Source of the DNA: Jiella avicenniae
GTDB lineage: Bacteria; Pseudomonadota; Alphaproteobacteria; Rhizobiales; Rhizobiaceae
Assembly (NCBI RefSeq): GCF_021390325.1
Contig: NZ_JAJUWU010000008.1
Span: 62,001 to 126,000, forward strand
DNA length: 64,000 nucleotides
Direction: 5' to 3'
Shown here piece after piece: positions 28,000-36,853 of the stretch. The position numbers and the translations under genes were made by a program. Under the pieces are notes generated by a model that had not been told where the DNA came from, did not search any database, and saw nothing but the letters and a program-made list of their open reading frames with translations. The number at the start of each line of letters is the position of its first letter. Position 1 is the first letter of the stretch.

Positions 28000-29331
28000 T
28001 CACCCCTCCCGGCCGAACACCCGCTTGAAGATCGTGCCGACATGCTTGGTGTGGTAGCCGAGGTCGAAGCGCTTGCGAATTTCCTCCTCGGGGAGCGCCG
28101 CACGGACCTCGTCGTCCTTCAGGAGTTCTTCGAGGAAGTCCACCGTCGCCGAGCCGGCGACGTGGTAGCTCTCCCACACCTTCATGGCGTTGCGCTGGAC
28201 GAGGCGATAGGCGTCCTCGCGGGAAACGCCGGCCTGGGTGAGGGCGAGGAGGATGCGCTGGGAGTGAACGAGACCGCCGAGACGGTCCATGTTGTTCGCC
28301 ATGCGCTCGGGATAGACCAAGAGCTTGTCGACGACGCCGGTGAGGCGGGCGAGGGCGAAGTCCAGCGTGATCGTCGCGTCGGGCCCGATATAGCGCTCGA
28401 CCGAGGAGTGCGAGATGTCCCGCTCGTGCCAGAGCGCGACGTTCTCCATGGCGGGCAGGGCGTATGAGCGCACCATGCGCGCGAGGCCGGTGAGGTTTTC
28501 CGTCAGCACCGGATTGCGCTTGTGGGGCATTGCCGAGGAGCCCTTCTGGCCCGGCGAGAAATACTCCTCCGCCTCCAGCACCTCGGTGCGCTGCAGGTGG
28601 CGGATCTCCGTCGCCAGCCGTTCCACCGATGAAGCGACGACGCCGAGGACCGCGAAGAACATGGCGTGCCGGTCGCGCGGGATGACCTGCGTCGACACCG
28701 GCTCCGCCTTGAGGCCCATGGCCTCGGCGACATGCTCTTCGACACGAGGGTCGATGTTGGCGAAGGTGCCGACGGCGCCGGAGATCGCGCAGGTCGCCAC
28801 TTCGGCGCGCGCGGCGACGAGCCGCTCGCGGCAGCGCTGGAACTCCGCGTGGGCGAGCGCCAGCTTGACGCCGAAGGTCGTCGGTTCGGCATGGATGCCG
28901 TGGGAGCGGCCGATGGTGACGGTGTCGCGATGTTCGAAGGCGCGGCGCTCCAGCGCGGCGAGCAGCGCGTCGAGATCGGCGATGAGAAGGTCCGCGGCGC
29001 GGGTCAGCTGGACGGCGAGGCAGGTGTCGAGAACGTCGGACGAAGTCATCCCCTGATGGACGAAGCGCGCGTCCGGCCCGACGATTTCCGACAGATGGGT
29101 GAGGAAGGCGATGACGTCGTGCTTGGTCTCGCGCTCGATCTCGTCGATCCGCTCGACGTCGAAGGTCGCCGCGCCGCCCTTCTCCCAGATCGTCTTCGCC
29201 GCCTCTTTGGGGATCACGCCGAGCTCGGCCAGCGCGTCGCAGGCATGGGCCTCGATCTCGAACCAGATGCGGAACTTCTGCTCCGGCGACCAGATGGCGA
29301 CCATGTCGGGGCGGGCGTAGCGGGGGATCAT
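28000..29331 (-). CDS. purB: Adenylosuccinate lyase
   Basis: A 443-residue enzyme of the fumarase/aspartase superfamily that splits SAICAR and adenylosuccinate in purine synthesis. The N terminus MIPRYARPDMVAIWSPEQKFRIWFEIE is standard. The signature SSAMPHKRNPVLTENLTGLARMVR holds the mobile catalytic loop; TSSDVLDTCLAVQ and GRSHGIHAEPTTFG carry further active-site residues. Length and motifs are normal for PurB. Confidence 0.97.
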   Translation of the reverse strand: MIPRYARPDMVAIWSPEQKFRIWFEIEAHACDALAELGVIPKEAAKTIWEKGGAATFDVERIDEIERETKHDVIAFLTHLSEIVGPDARFVHQGMTSSDVLDTCLAVQLTRAADLLIADLDALLAALERRAFEHRDTVTIGRSHGIHAEPTTFGVKLALAHAEFQRCRERLVAARAEVATCAISGAVGTFANIDPRVEEHVAEAMGLKAEPVSTQVIPRDRHAMFFAVLGVVASSVERLATEIRHLQRTEVLEAEEYFSPGQKGSSAMPHKRNPVLTENLTGLARMVRSYALPAMENVALWHERDISHSSVERYIGPDATITLDFALARLTGVVDKLLVYPERMANNMDRLGGLVHSQRILLALTQAGVSREDAYRLVQRNAMKVWESYHVAGSATVDFLEELLKDDEVRAALPEEEIRKRFDLGYHTKHVGTIFKRVFGREG

Positions 29332-29400
29332 CGGGCGTGTTCCGGATGGCGATTGCGGGAAGACCGCCGTCTAACAGAGCGGGGGGCAAGCCTCAATCGT

Positions 29401-29787
29401 TCAGCCATCCGTCGCAGGGAAGAAGCTGGTCCCCTCGAACAGATCCCCGCTCGCCAAGGCGCCGACCGTCTCGACCACGGCGTCCCCGGCCTGCGCCGTG
29501 CCGATCGCCTCCATCCAGCCATGCCAGGTCTCGGCGAGGGCGATCACGGCTTCGCTCGTCTCGCCGGGCGGAAGGTCGTAGGTCGTGCTCACGAGATCGC
29601 CGGAGCGAAAGAGCGCGAGACCGGCAAAAGCCGCCAGGAAGACGAAGAGGCCGGCGCGGACGTTCGCTGCCGTGTCCCGTCCGTCCTTGCGCGGCCGGCG
29701 GCGGCGCCGTGCCGCGCGAGGGACGGCCGGCGACGGGGGGGCCGGTTTCGGTCGGGCGATGGGGGCGGAGGGGAGCATCGGCCTCAC
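29401..29787 (-). CDS. Small membrane protein downstream of the MBOAT gene
   Basis: A 128-residue protein with a Pro/Arg-rich N terminus (1-40), one membrane helix (VRAGLFVFLAAFAGLALF, about 43-60) and a C-terminal domain of about 65 residues outside it (STTYDLPPGETSEAVIALAETWHGWMEAIG...). The GTG start directly follows the MBOAT stop (TAAGTG); an ATG three codons later is an alternative. The adjacency suggests it works with the acyltransferase, but I do not recognise the family. Confidence 0.65.
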   Translation of the reverse strand: MRPMLPSAPIARPKPAPPSPAVPRAARRRRRPRKDGRDTAANVRAGLFVFLAAFAGLALFRSGDLVSTTYDLPPGETSEAVIALAETWHGWMEAIGTAQAGDAVVETVGALASGDLFEGTSFFPATDG

Positions 29788-31257
29788 TTAGAACTGGAAA
29801 TAGATGAAGGGCGCCGTGCCCGGCGGCGAGATCAGCTGGATCAGGACGAGGCAGGCGGCGAAGCCGAAGGCGAGGGCGAGCGCCGGCCAGCGGCGGAGCG
29901 CCCGGCCGCAGCGCATGTCGAGGTCGTGAGGCGTGAAATGGAAGGCGAGCGGGACGAAGACGAGTAGGAGGTGGAACGGCGTCCAGGCCTCGAAGCTGCC
30001 GGAGAGCGATGCGAGACCGGAGAGATAGGCCGTCGCCGTCGTGAAATTTTCGGCCCGGAAGAAGATCCAGGCGAGCGTCACGAAATGGAAGGTCGCGAGG
30101 ATCGCCAGAAAGCGGACGAGGCCGTGCCCGTGCCAGGGCCGGGGCGCCCAGGCGATGCGCTTGAAGGCGGCGTCGCGCGGGCCGCCCGGTCGGGGCGAGA
30201 AACGCTCGCGCGCCGCCCGTTCGAGACCGAGCGCCGCGCCGTGCATCGCGCCCCAGATGACGAAGTTGTAGGCGGCGCCATGCCACAGCCCGCCGAGGAA
30301 CATCGTCAGGAACAGGTTGCGATAGGTGGCGATCCTGCCGGATTTGCTGCCGCCGAGCGGCTTGTAGAGACAGTCCCGCAGCCACTGCGACAGCGAGATG
30401 TGCCAGCGCCGCCAGAATTCCTGCAACGAGGCGGCGCGATAGGGCTGCCGGAAATTCTCGCGAAAATGATAGCCGAGCAGCGCCGCCGTGCCGATGGCGA
30501 TGTCGCTATAGCCGGAAAAGTCGCAATAGATCTGCACGGCATAGCCATAGGCGGCCAGCAGCAGCGTCGGCATGTCGTGGCTTTCGGGAACGAGGAAGAC
30601 GTCGTCGACGAGATGGGTCGCCAGCCAGTTGGCGACGACCATCTTCTTCAACAGCCCGACGAGGACGAGCACGAGGCCGTAGGACAGCATGAAACGGGTG
30701 AGCCGCGGCCGCTCGGCAAGCTGCGGCATGAAGTCGGCCGCGCGCACGATCGGGCCGGCGACGAGCTGGGGAAAGAACGAGACGTAGAGGAGAAGGTCGA
30801 GCGGCGAGCGCGCCGCCGGGATCTCCCGGCGATAGACGTCGACGACGTAGGAGATCGCCTGGAAGGTGAAGAAGGAGATGCCGACCGGCAGGATCACCGC
30901 CATCAGCGGCAGGTCGCGCTCGATCCCTGCCCCGCGCAGGAGGTCGCCCAGCGATTCCAGGAAGAAGCCGTAATATTTGAAGAAGCCGAGGATCAGGAGA
31001 AGAACGCCGACCGAGACGGCGACGATCCCCCGCCGCGCTCTTTCGCCCGTCGCGCCGGAGATTGCGATGCCCGCCACCCAGGCGATGAGCGAGGCACCGA
31101 GGAGCAGGAAGCAGAAGCGCCAGTCCCAATAGCCGTAGAAGAAATAGCTGGCGACGAGGAGAAGCGTCTTGCGGGCCGAAGCCATCCTCCGCAACGCCCA
31201 GGCGAGCGCGAAGACCACCAGGAAGAACACGGCGAAATCGAGCGTCGGGAACAGCAA
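29788..31257 (-). CDS. MBOAT-family O-acyltransferase (AlgI-like)
   Basis: A 489-residue polytopic membrane protein. AlgI-type landmarks are KYYGFFLESL, LPVGISFFTFQAISYVVDVYR, FPQLVAGPIVRAADFMPQL, QIYCDFSGYSDIAIGTAALLGYHF, EFWRRWHISLSQWLRDCLYKPLGG, and GGLWHGAAYNF with the catalytic His326. Such proteins pass acetyl groups across the inner membrane to modify periplasmic polysaccharides, usually with an SGNH-fold partner. A secreted SGNH-like lipoprotein gene lies 467 bases upstream on the same strand, and another SGNH protein is divergent at 33.6 kb. Confidence 0.92.
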   Translation of the reverse strand: MLFPTLDFAVFFLVVFALAWALRRMASARKTLLLVASYFFYGYWDWRFCFLLLGASLIAWVAGIAISGATGERARRGIVAVSVGVLLLILGFFKYYGFFLESLGDLLRGAGIERDLPLMAVILPVGISFFTFQAISYVVDVYRREIPAARSPLDLLLYVSFFPQLVAGPIVRAADFMPQLAERPRLTRFMLSYGLVLVLVGLLKKMVVANWLATHLVDDVFLVPESHDMPTLLLAAYGYAVQIYCDFSGYSDIAIGTAALLGYHFRENFRQPYRAASLQEFWRRWHISLSQWLRDCLYKPLGGSKSGRIATYRNLFLTMFLGGLWHGAAYNFVIWGAMHGAALGLERAARERFSPRPGGPRDAAFKRIAWAPRPWHGHGLVRFLAILATFHFVTLAWIFFRAENFTTATAYLSGLASLSGSFEAWTPFHLLLVFVPLAFHFTPHDLDMRCGRALRRWPALALAFGFAACLVLIQLISPPGTAPFIYFQF

Positions 31258-31724
31258 GTCGGCAAGCCTTGGGCGGGGATGGAGGCGGCCGGAACGGCCG
31301 GCGACTTTTTACCCCATCCCGCCGGCGATTGCGCCTCCATCGGAAAGGTTTCGCCTGAAATCGACAATTTTCATGAACGATAGTCTGGCGCTGTCACCAA
31401 GATGACGCAGCGGCAGATTTTACCTGGGCGGCGGGACCGTGCGCCTTGAGCCATTCCGCAGCCATCGGCTCCTGCCATGCCCCATCGGCGCAGCGAAACG
31501 TCGTCGCGTGGCGCGGTCGGCCGGCCGAGTGCGGCTGGAAAGAAATGTTCGAATGCTGCCGCGCCATTGCGGGAACGACGAAGCGCCTGGGGTGGCGCTT
31601 CCGGTTTGCGTCCCGAGCCTTGGAACGTCCTTCGGATACTGCTTTGACGAAGGCGCGGGCTGAGCCGTTGAAATGCCGGCTCGTGGGCGACAAGGCTCGG
31701 CCGGCGCAACGCCGGGCCACCCCG
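31258..31724. other. Spacer between the SGNH lipoprotein and MBOAT genes
   Basis: These 467 bases lie between two leftward genes. Overlapping open frames occur on both strands but none has family-like content, a good start site or a signal peptide. It probably holds the MBOAT promoter; I see nothing else I can support. Confidence 0.35.
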
Positions 31725-33374
31725 TCAGTTCAGCGAAGCGACCGGGGTGTTGCCCGCCGAATCCGGCATGAGCAGGCCGTCGACGAAACTCTCGGCGCTG
31801 CGATCGTAGCCCTTGGACGTCAGATGCACCCGGTCCTTCGCGGCAAAGCCTAGCTCAGCCCATGCGTCGATCCGGCAGCGACCGCCCATGGCCTCCGACC
31901 AGTTCCAGAAGCCGGCCTTCTCGGCCTTGGCGAGATCTTCGATCGTATCGCGGATGCCGGCGAGCTTGACCGGCGAATACCAGCCGCCGGAGCAGCCGGG
32001 GCCGCGGCGCGAGCGCTTGGTCAGCCCGTCGGCGGCGCCGGCGAAAGCGAAATCGGCCTGGGGCGCGGCGGCCTTGAGCACCTCGACGAAATGCTTGGCC
32101 GTCCGGCGATAGGCGCCAAGGTCGACATTGTCGTCGAAACCCTCGTTGGTGCCGTAGCCATAGACGATGAGGTCGGGCCTGATTGCCGCGACGTCGTTCG
32201 TCACCAGCCTGTCGTCCCAGCGCTTGGTGACGTCGACGGTGGCGCCGACGATGCCGAAATTGACGTAGCGCACGCCGGGGCGGTCGCGCCCGGTGCCCCA
32301 GTTGAGGATCGTCGTCGTGCCGTCGCCCGCCGGGTTGACGGTCACGGCGTCGGCCTTCGCTTCGAGCCGGACGGTCTTCGAGCCCGGCGCGTCGGCCTTC
32401 GCCGAGAAGGTCTCGCTCTTGCCGCCGGCACTGATCGTCACGCCGCCGGCCTTCGGCCCGGTGATCATCGAGACCTCGGTCCAGTCGAACGGGCCGGTGT
32501 CGCTCTTCAAGGTGAGCTTCGCTGCCTTTGAAGCGGACGACAGCCGGACGCCCGAGACGCCGTAGGGGCCGGATTTGACCTTGAGGCTGGAGGCCGCCTG
32601 CCAGGGGCCGGACCGGTCCATCGAGACCTGCGCGGCGGCGGCATAGGGGAAGACCTTGGGCGGGATCACCGCGCCACGGCCGGCATCGCCATAGGCCTTC
32701 TGCAGCCGCGAGCGGATGCCGCGGGTGAAGGAGTCCGCGGCGACGTGGGAATCGCCGATGTGGAGAACCGTCACCGGTTCCGTCCGGGTGCCGTTCTTCA
32801 AAGCCTCGAGCTTGGCGTGGAAGCGGGCGAGCGGGCCGTCGCCGAGGGCGGGTGCCGCGCCACTCTCGCCACCGAACAGGCTCTTCTGGGTGAGGCCGCG
32901 CTGGATGCCGTCGGACCCGTAGGCGGCAGCGACCAGCAGGGACGGCGCAGGGCCGGCCGCCGTCGCGACCACCGGCTGCACCGGAAACCCTGCTGCGATG
33001 GCGCTTCCGGCTTCGCTGCTGACCATCAGGGCCGGCGGCGGGGACGACAGTTCGCTTCGCGCCTCGGCCATCTGAAGCTCGCCCTCGGTATCGGGACGGA
33101 TCAACACCCGGCCGGTCTTGCCGGCGGCGATGCGGCCTTCGGCCATCGGTTTCGTCTCCGCGAGGGCCAGACGACCCGATTTGGCTGGCCGGGCGCCGGG
33201 CTGGAGCGCTTCGGCGATTTCCATCGGCTTGTCGGTGCAGGCGGCGAGCATCGCGGCGAGGCACAGGGTCGTGGTAAGCGGCCAGCGTGCCGGTCGGAGC
33301 CGGACGACAGACGAGGCGTGCCGATGGCCCGATGCGGGCCTCACGAATTTCCGCTCTGTCACGATCGCCCCCAT
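31725..33374 (-). CDS. SGNH-fold lipoprotein, probable polysaccharide acetylation partner
   Basis: A 549-residue secreted protein. A basic N terminus precedes a lipoprotein signal with lipobox LAAMLAAC (Cys about 46). A low-complexity linker leads to an SGNH-like domain: block I VLHIGDSHVAADSFTRG, block III YGYGTNEGFDD, and block V DRVHLTSKGY with the Asp/His pair. A beta-rich insert (about 240-330) may be carbohydrate-binding. The first residues vary with the chosen start, since the lipobox is unusually far from the Met; a start nearer the signal is possible. It likely anchors in the outer membrane or periplasm and transfers or removes acetyl groups together with the MBOAT protein. Confidence 0.78.
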   Translation of the reverse strand: MGAIVTERKFVRPASGHRHASSVVRLRPARWPLTTTLCLAAMLAACTDKPMEIAEALQPGARPAKSGRLALAETKPMAEGRIAAGKTGRVLIRPDTEGELQMAEARSELSSPPPALMVSSEAGSAIAAGFPVQPVVATAAGPAPSLLVAAAYGSDGIQRGLTQKSLFGGESGAAPALGDGPLARFHAKLEALKNGTRTEPVTVLHIGDSHVAADSFTRGIRSRLQKAYGDAGRGAVIPPKVFPYAAAAQVSMDRSGPWQAASSLKVKSGPYGVSGVRLSSASKAAKLTLKSDTGPFDWTEVSMITGPKAGGVTISAGGKSETFSAKADAPGSKTVRLEAKADAVTVNPAGDGTTTILNWGTGRDRPGVRYVNFGIVGATVDVTKRWDDRLVTNDVAAIRPDLIVYGYGTNEGFDDNVDLGAYRRTAKHFVEVLKAAAPQADFAFAGAADGLTKRSRRGPGCSGGWYSPVKLAGIRDTIEDLAKAEKAGFWNWSEAMGGRCRIDAWAELGFAAKDRVHLTSKGYDRSAESFVDGLLMPDSAGNTPVASLN

Positions 33375-33610
33375 CGAAAGATGATCGATTCTCCATGCCG
33401 CATCGAAAGATCGGTTACCCGACCCTTTCAGATTTTGGGTAATTTTCCGTAAACGTGGCCCCTGTCCACGCTTCGATCCCCGTCAAGGTTAAGAATGCAA
33501 TGACTGCGGCGAAAGTTCGACGGTGTGGCAGAATATCTTCATCTTGCGTGAGGGAAGCCGTATAGTGTTCCGCCTCTGGGGCGGCGACGTTCAACTGGGG
33601 AACCCGGTCG

Positions 33611-34402
33611 ATGAAGCTTTTGGGCAGTGAGGGCAGGTGGAGTGTGGCGGGCGCCGTGACGGGCCCGCTGATCGTCGGAGCTTTTCTCCTCTTGGCCGGT
33701 CCGGCCGCTGCGGTCGACGTCGCCGCGAACAGCCCGGCCGAGGCCGGACCGACGGTTTCCGCGGCGGCGGAGGCGCCCAGGCCCCGCGACTTCCGGATCG
33801 GCGTTCTGGGGGATTCTCTCGGCGAAGGCGTATATGCCGGCCTTGCCCAACTCGTCCGGGGCGAGCCGAACGTCGACGTGAAGAAATATGCCAAGGTCAA
33901 CACGGGCATCGCGCGCAGCGACCGCTACGATTGGCCGGAGGCGGCCGACGACCTGGCGGAAAAGCCGATGGACGTCGCGCTTCTCGTCTTCGGCGCCAAC
34001 GATCTCCAGACCATCCGCGAGAGCGGAAAGGCCTATTATTACAAGCAGGCGGCCTGGGAGGAGCGGTATCGCAAGCGCGTCGCCCATATCGTCAAGGCCT
34101 TTGCGGGCCGGGGCGTCAAGGTCTACTGGCTCAGCCTGCCGATCACCCGCAAGAACCGCTTTCAGGCCGACTATGCCTATCTGAACGAGATCTTCCGTCA
34201 GGAGGCCGAGGCGAACGGTGCCACCTTCATCGATGCCTGGAAGGCCTTTGCCGACGAGAACGGCGAGTACACCACGAACTTCACGGTCGACGGCAAGAGC
34301 ACCATCATCCGGGCTAGCGACGGCGTGCATTTCACCCCGCTCGGCTATCAGGTCTATGCCGGCCTCGCGCTCGACCGATTGCGCCAGGACCTGAACTTCT
34401 GA
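33611..34402 (+). CDS. Secreted DUF459/SGNH-family protein
   Basis: A 263-residue protein with an N-terminal signal (VAGAVTGPLIVGAFLLLAGPAAA). The SGNH domain reads RIGVLGDSLGEGVYAGL (Ser69), LLVFGANDLQTIR, and SDGVHFTPLGYQVYAGLALDRLR. This matches DUF459-type periplasmic SGNH hydrolases. It is divergent from the SGNH lipoprotein and MBOAT genes, which suggests the same envelope-modification process. Substrate unknown. Confidence 0.85.
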   Translation: MKLLGSEGRWSVAGAVTGPLIVGAFLLLAGPAAAVDVAANSPAEAGPTVSAAAEAPRPRDFRIGVLGDSLGEGVYAGLAQLVRGEPNVDVKKYAKVNTGIARSDRYDWPEAADDLAEKPMDVALLVFGANDLQTIRESGKAYYYKQAAWEERYRKRVAHIVKAFAGRGVKVYWLSLPITRKNRFQADYAYLNEIFRQEAEANGATFIDAWKAFADENGEYTTNFTVDGKSTIIRASDGVHFTPLGYQVYAGLALDRLRQDLNF

Positions 34403-34509
34403 CGCGTCGGCCGGCGAAGACGGAGCGCAGTCTGATGGGGGAATTCTCGCTCTCCAACCAGACCTTTGCCGGCTTTTCTTCAAGTTCGGCTCTCGGTGGG
34501 GTTCTCGCT

Positions 34510-35271
34510 TCAGTGAACGATGCGCCGCAGCGCTTCCTGCACCTTCAGGAGCGCCGGCAGGTAGTCGCGCGCGAGGTCTTCCGGTTCTGCCTGGATCGCC
34601 GCGACGCCGGTGTTCAGCGCCGCGACCGTGCGGCCGCGTGCGTCGAAGAGCGGAACCGCGATCGAGCGCAGGCCGATCTCCACCTCCTGGTCGATCACGG
34701 CGTAGCCCTGGGCGCGCACCCGCTCGAGTTCGGCCAAAATCTCGCCCGGCGCGGTCAGTGACCGGGCCGTCCGCGGCGTCAGGTTCGCCCGCTCGATCAA
34801 CGCCCGTGCCTCGCCCTCCGGCAGGGCGGCGAGCAGCACCCGTCCGAGGGAGGTCGAATGGGCCGGCAGCCGCGACCCCGGCATCAGGCCGACGGTCATC
34901 ACCCGCTTCTGCGCCGCCCGGGCGACATAGACCACCTCGGTCTCGTCGAGAATGGCGACGGAGGTCGACTGGCCGATCCGCTCCGAAAGCTGGTCGAGCC
35001 ATGGCTGGACGATCTGCGGCAGGGGCAGGGTGGCGAGCGCACCCATGCCGAGACGCAGGATGCGCGGCGTCAGGGTGAAGTACTTGCCGTCGTAGTCGGC
35101 ATAGCCGAGTGCGTGCAGCGTCAGCAGGCAGCGCCGCGCCGTCGCCCGGTCGAGCCCGGTGGCCTGGGCGACGTCGGTGACGGCCAGGCGCGGGCGTTCG
35201 GCCCGAAAGGCCTCGACGACGCGGAGGCCCTTGGCGAGCGAGGCGACGAAATCGGTCGGTTTGTTCAACAT
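34510..35271 (-). CDS. pcaR: IclR-family regulator, PcaR-like
   Basis: A 253-residue IclR-family regulator. The winged helix is at the N terminus (FVASLAKGLRVVEAFRAERPRLAVTDVAQATGLDRATARRCLLTLHALGYA) and the effector domain follows (SVAILDETEVVYVARA, AHSTSLGRVLLAALP, GYAVIDQEVEIGLRSIAVPLFD). This subtype includes PcaR/PcaU/PobR. It is divergent from pcaI-pcaJ-pcaF, so it most likely controls them in response to 3-oxoadipate. A matching palindrome lies between the genes. The frame is open to 35391, but the ATG at 35271 gives the family start MLNKPTDFVASLAKGL. Confidence 0.87.
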   Translation of the reverse strand: MLNKPTDFVASLAKGLRVVEAFRAERPRLAVTDVAQATGLDRATARRCLLTLHALGYADYDGKYFTLTPRILRLGMGALATLPLPQIVQPWLDQLSERIGQSTSVAILDETEVVYVARAAQKRVMTVGLMPGSRLPAHSTSLGRVLLAALPEGEARALIERANLTPRTARSLTAPGEILAELERVRAQGYAVIDQEVEIGLRSIAVPLFDARGRTVAALNTGVAAIQAEPEDLARDYLPALLKVQEALRRIVH

Positions 35272-35283
35272 GCGCACGTTTTT

Positions 35284-35298
35284 GTCCGAACGTCGAAC
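35284..35298. promoter_or_regulatory. Candidate PcaR operator
   Basis: The reverse strand reads GTTCGACGTTCGGAC, a near-perfect inverted repeat GTTCGA-N3-TCGGAC. From memory, pseudomonad PcaR sites read GTTCGATAATCGCAC, sharing both half-sites. It lies 13 bases upstream of pcaR and 165 before pcaI. Confidence 0.5.
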
Positions 35299-35462
35299 AA
35301 CGATCAAGATGCGAACGAAAGCGCGTGGCGCCGGACGGGACTTGCGATTATTTCTCCGACCCTGAAACGGCGATCCCCGGGGGCACGGCATTCGCCGGCG
35401 CCGACGGCGGTCCCGATGGGCGAAGCCGGGCCGCGATCCGGCACCCGGGAAGGAGGGATTTC

Positions 35463-36170
35463 GTGAACAAACGCTTTGCCACGGCGGCCGAGGCCGTCGC
35501 GGACGTTTTCGACGGGGCGACCGTCATGATCGGCGGCTTCGGCGGCTCCGGCGCGCCGATCGAGCTGATCCACGCGCTCATCGACGCCGGACCGAAGAAC
35601 CTGACGGTGGTCAACAACAATGCCGGCAACGGCCATGTTGGTCTCGCCGCGATGATCGAGCAGGGGATGGTGAGGAAGCTGATCTGCTCCTTCCCGAAGA
35701 GCAAGGATCCGAAGGCCTTCACCGATCGCTATCTGGCCGGCGAGATCGAACTGGAACTGGTGCCGCAGGGAACGCTCGCCGAGCGCATCCGCGCCGGCGG
35801 CGCCGGCATTCCCGCCTTCTACACGCCGACCGCCTACGGCACCGAACTCGGCGAGAAGAAGCCGACCGCCGAATTCGACGGCAAGCCCTATGTCCAGGAG
35901 CGCTGGCTGAAGGCCGATTTCGCACTGGTGAAGGCCGAACTCGGCGACCCCTATGGCAATCTCACCTACCGGCTGGCAGCCCGCAACTTCAATCCGCTGA
36001 TGGCGACGGCAGCCGGCAAGACCATCGCACAGGTGAGCCGGCTGGTCGAGGCCGGCGGCATCGACCCCGAAGCCGTCGTCACCCCCGGCATCTTCGTCAA
36101 CCGACTGGTCGAGATCGCCAATCCCCGGCAGGAAGAAGTGCTGAACCAGGCGGAGGCGCGTTACCCATGA
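35463..36170 (+). CDS. pcaI: 3-oxoadipate CoA-transferase subunit A
   Basis: A 235-residue CoA-transferase alpha subunit. MIGGFGGSGAPIELIHALIDAGPKNLTVVNNNAG and ICSFPKSKDPKAF are typical, with the glycine-rich CoA loop near the N terminus. With PcaJ it moves CoA from succinyl-CoA to 3-oxoadipate in aromatic compound degradation. The GTG start at 35463 is preceded by AAGGAGG; an upstream ATG at 35325 would add non-homologous sequence. The stop overlaps the pcaJ start by four bases. Confidence 0.93.
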   Translation: MNKRFATAAEAVADVFDGATVMIGGFGGSGAPIELIHALIDAGPKNLTVVNNNAGNGHVGLAAMIEQGMVRKLICSFPKSKDPKAFTDRYLAGEIELELVPQGTLAERIRAGGAGIPAFYTPTAYGTELGEKKPTAEFDGKPYVQERWLKADFALVKAELGDPYGNLTYRLAARNFNPLMATAAGKTIAQVSRLVEAGGIDPEAVVTPGIFVNRLVEIANPRQEEVLNQAEARYP

Positions 36171-36853
36171 CCATTCAAGGACAGCTCGGCCAGGAGCAGA
36201 TCGCCTGGCGCGCCGCGCAGGACATCGAGGACGGCGCCTATGTCAATCTCGGCATCGGTTTCCCGGAGAAGGTCGCCGCCTACACCATCGAGGGGCGCGA
36301 GCCGATCTTCCACACCGAAAACGGCGTCCTCGGCTTCGGCCGCGCGCCGGCGAAGGGCGAGGAGGACTGGGACCTCATCAATGCCGGCAAGAAGGCGATC
36401 ACGCTGAAGCCGGGGGCCGCCTTCTTCGACCATGCGACGAGCTTCGCGATGATCCGCGGAGGCCATCTCGACGTCGCCATTCTCGGCGCGCTGCAGGTCG
36501 CCTCGAACGGCGATCTCGCCAACTGGCGGGTCGGCGACAAAGGCGTGCCGGCGGTCGGCGGGGCGATGGATCTCGTCAACGGTGCCAAGCGCGTCGCCGT
36601 CCTCACGGATCACGTCACCAAGGACGGCAAGCCGAAACTCGTCGAGGCCTGCACCTTTCCGTTGACCGGCGTCGGCTGCGTCACCCGCGTATACACCTCG
36701 CTGGCGGTGATCGACGTCGACATCGCCAACGCCCGTTTCGTCCTCGTCGAAAAACTCGCTCATCTGTCGATGGACGACCTGCAATCCGTCACCGGCGCGA
36801 AGCTCCATGTCGAGGGCGACGTCGGCGAACTCGAAGTTCCGGAGCTTTCCTGA
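36167..36853 (+). CDS. pcaJ: 3-oxoadipate CoA-transferase subunit B
   Basis: A 228-residue CoA-transferase beta subunit. YVNLGIGFPEKVAAYTIEGREPIFHTENGVLGFG carries the catalytic glutamate in the E-N-G motif. GGHLDVAILGALQVASNGDLANWRVGDKGVPAVGGAMDLVNGAKR is the conserved beta-subunit block. It pairs with PcaI; the overlap of four bases shows coupling. The stop shares one base with the pcaF start. Confidence 0.95.
   Translation: MTIQGQLGQEQIAWRAAQDIEDGAYVNLGIGFPEKVAAYTIEGREPIFHTENGVLGFGRAPAKGEEDWDLINAGKKAITLKPGAAFFDHATSFAMIRGGHLDVAILGALQVASNGDLANWRVGDKGVPAVGGAMDLVNGAKRVAVLTDHVTKDGKPKLVEACTFPLTGVGCVTRVYTSLAVIDVDIANARFVLVEKLAHLSMDDLQSVTGAKLHVEGDVGELEVPELS

Noticed and set aside
31394-31720. A 108-residue reverse frame between the SGNH and MBOAT genes
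   Set aside because: Competing frames of equal length on both strands and no signal, domain or start site.
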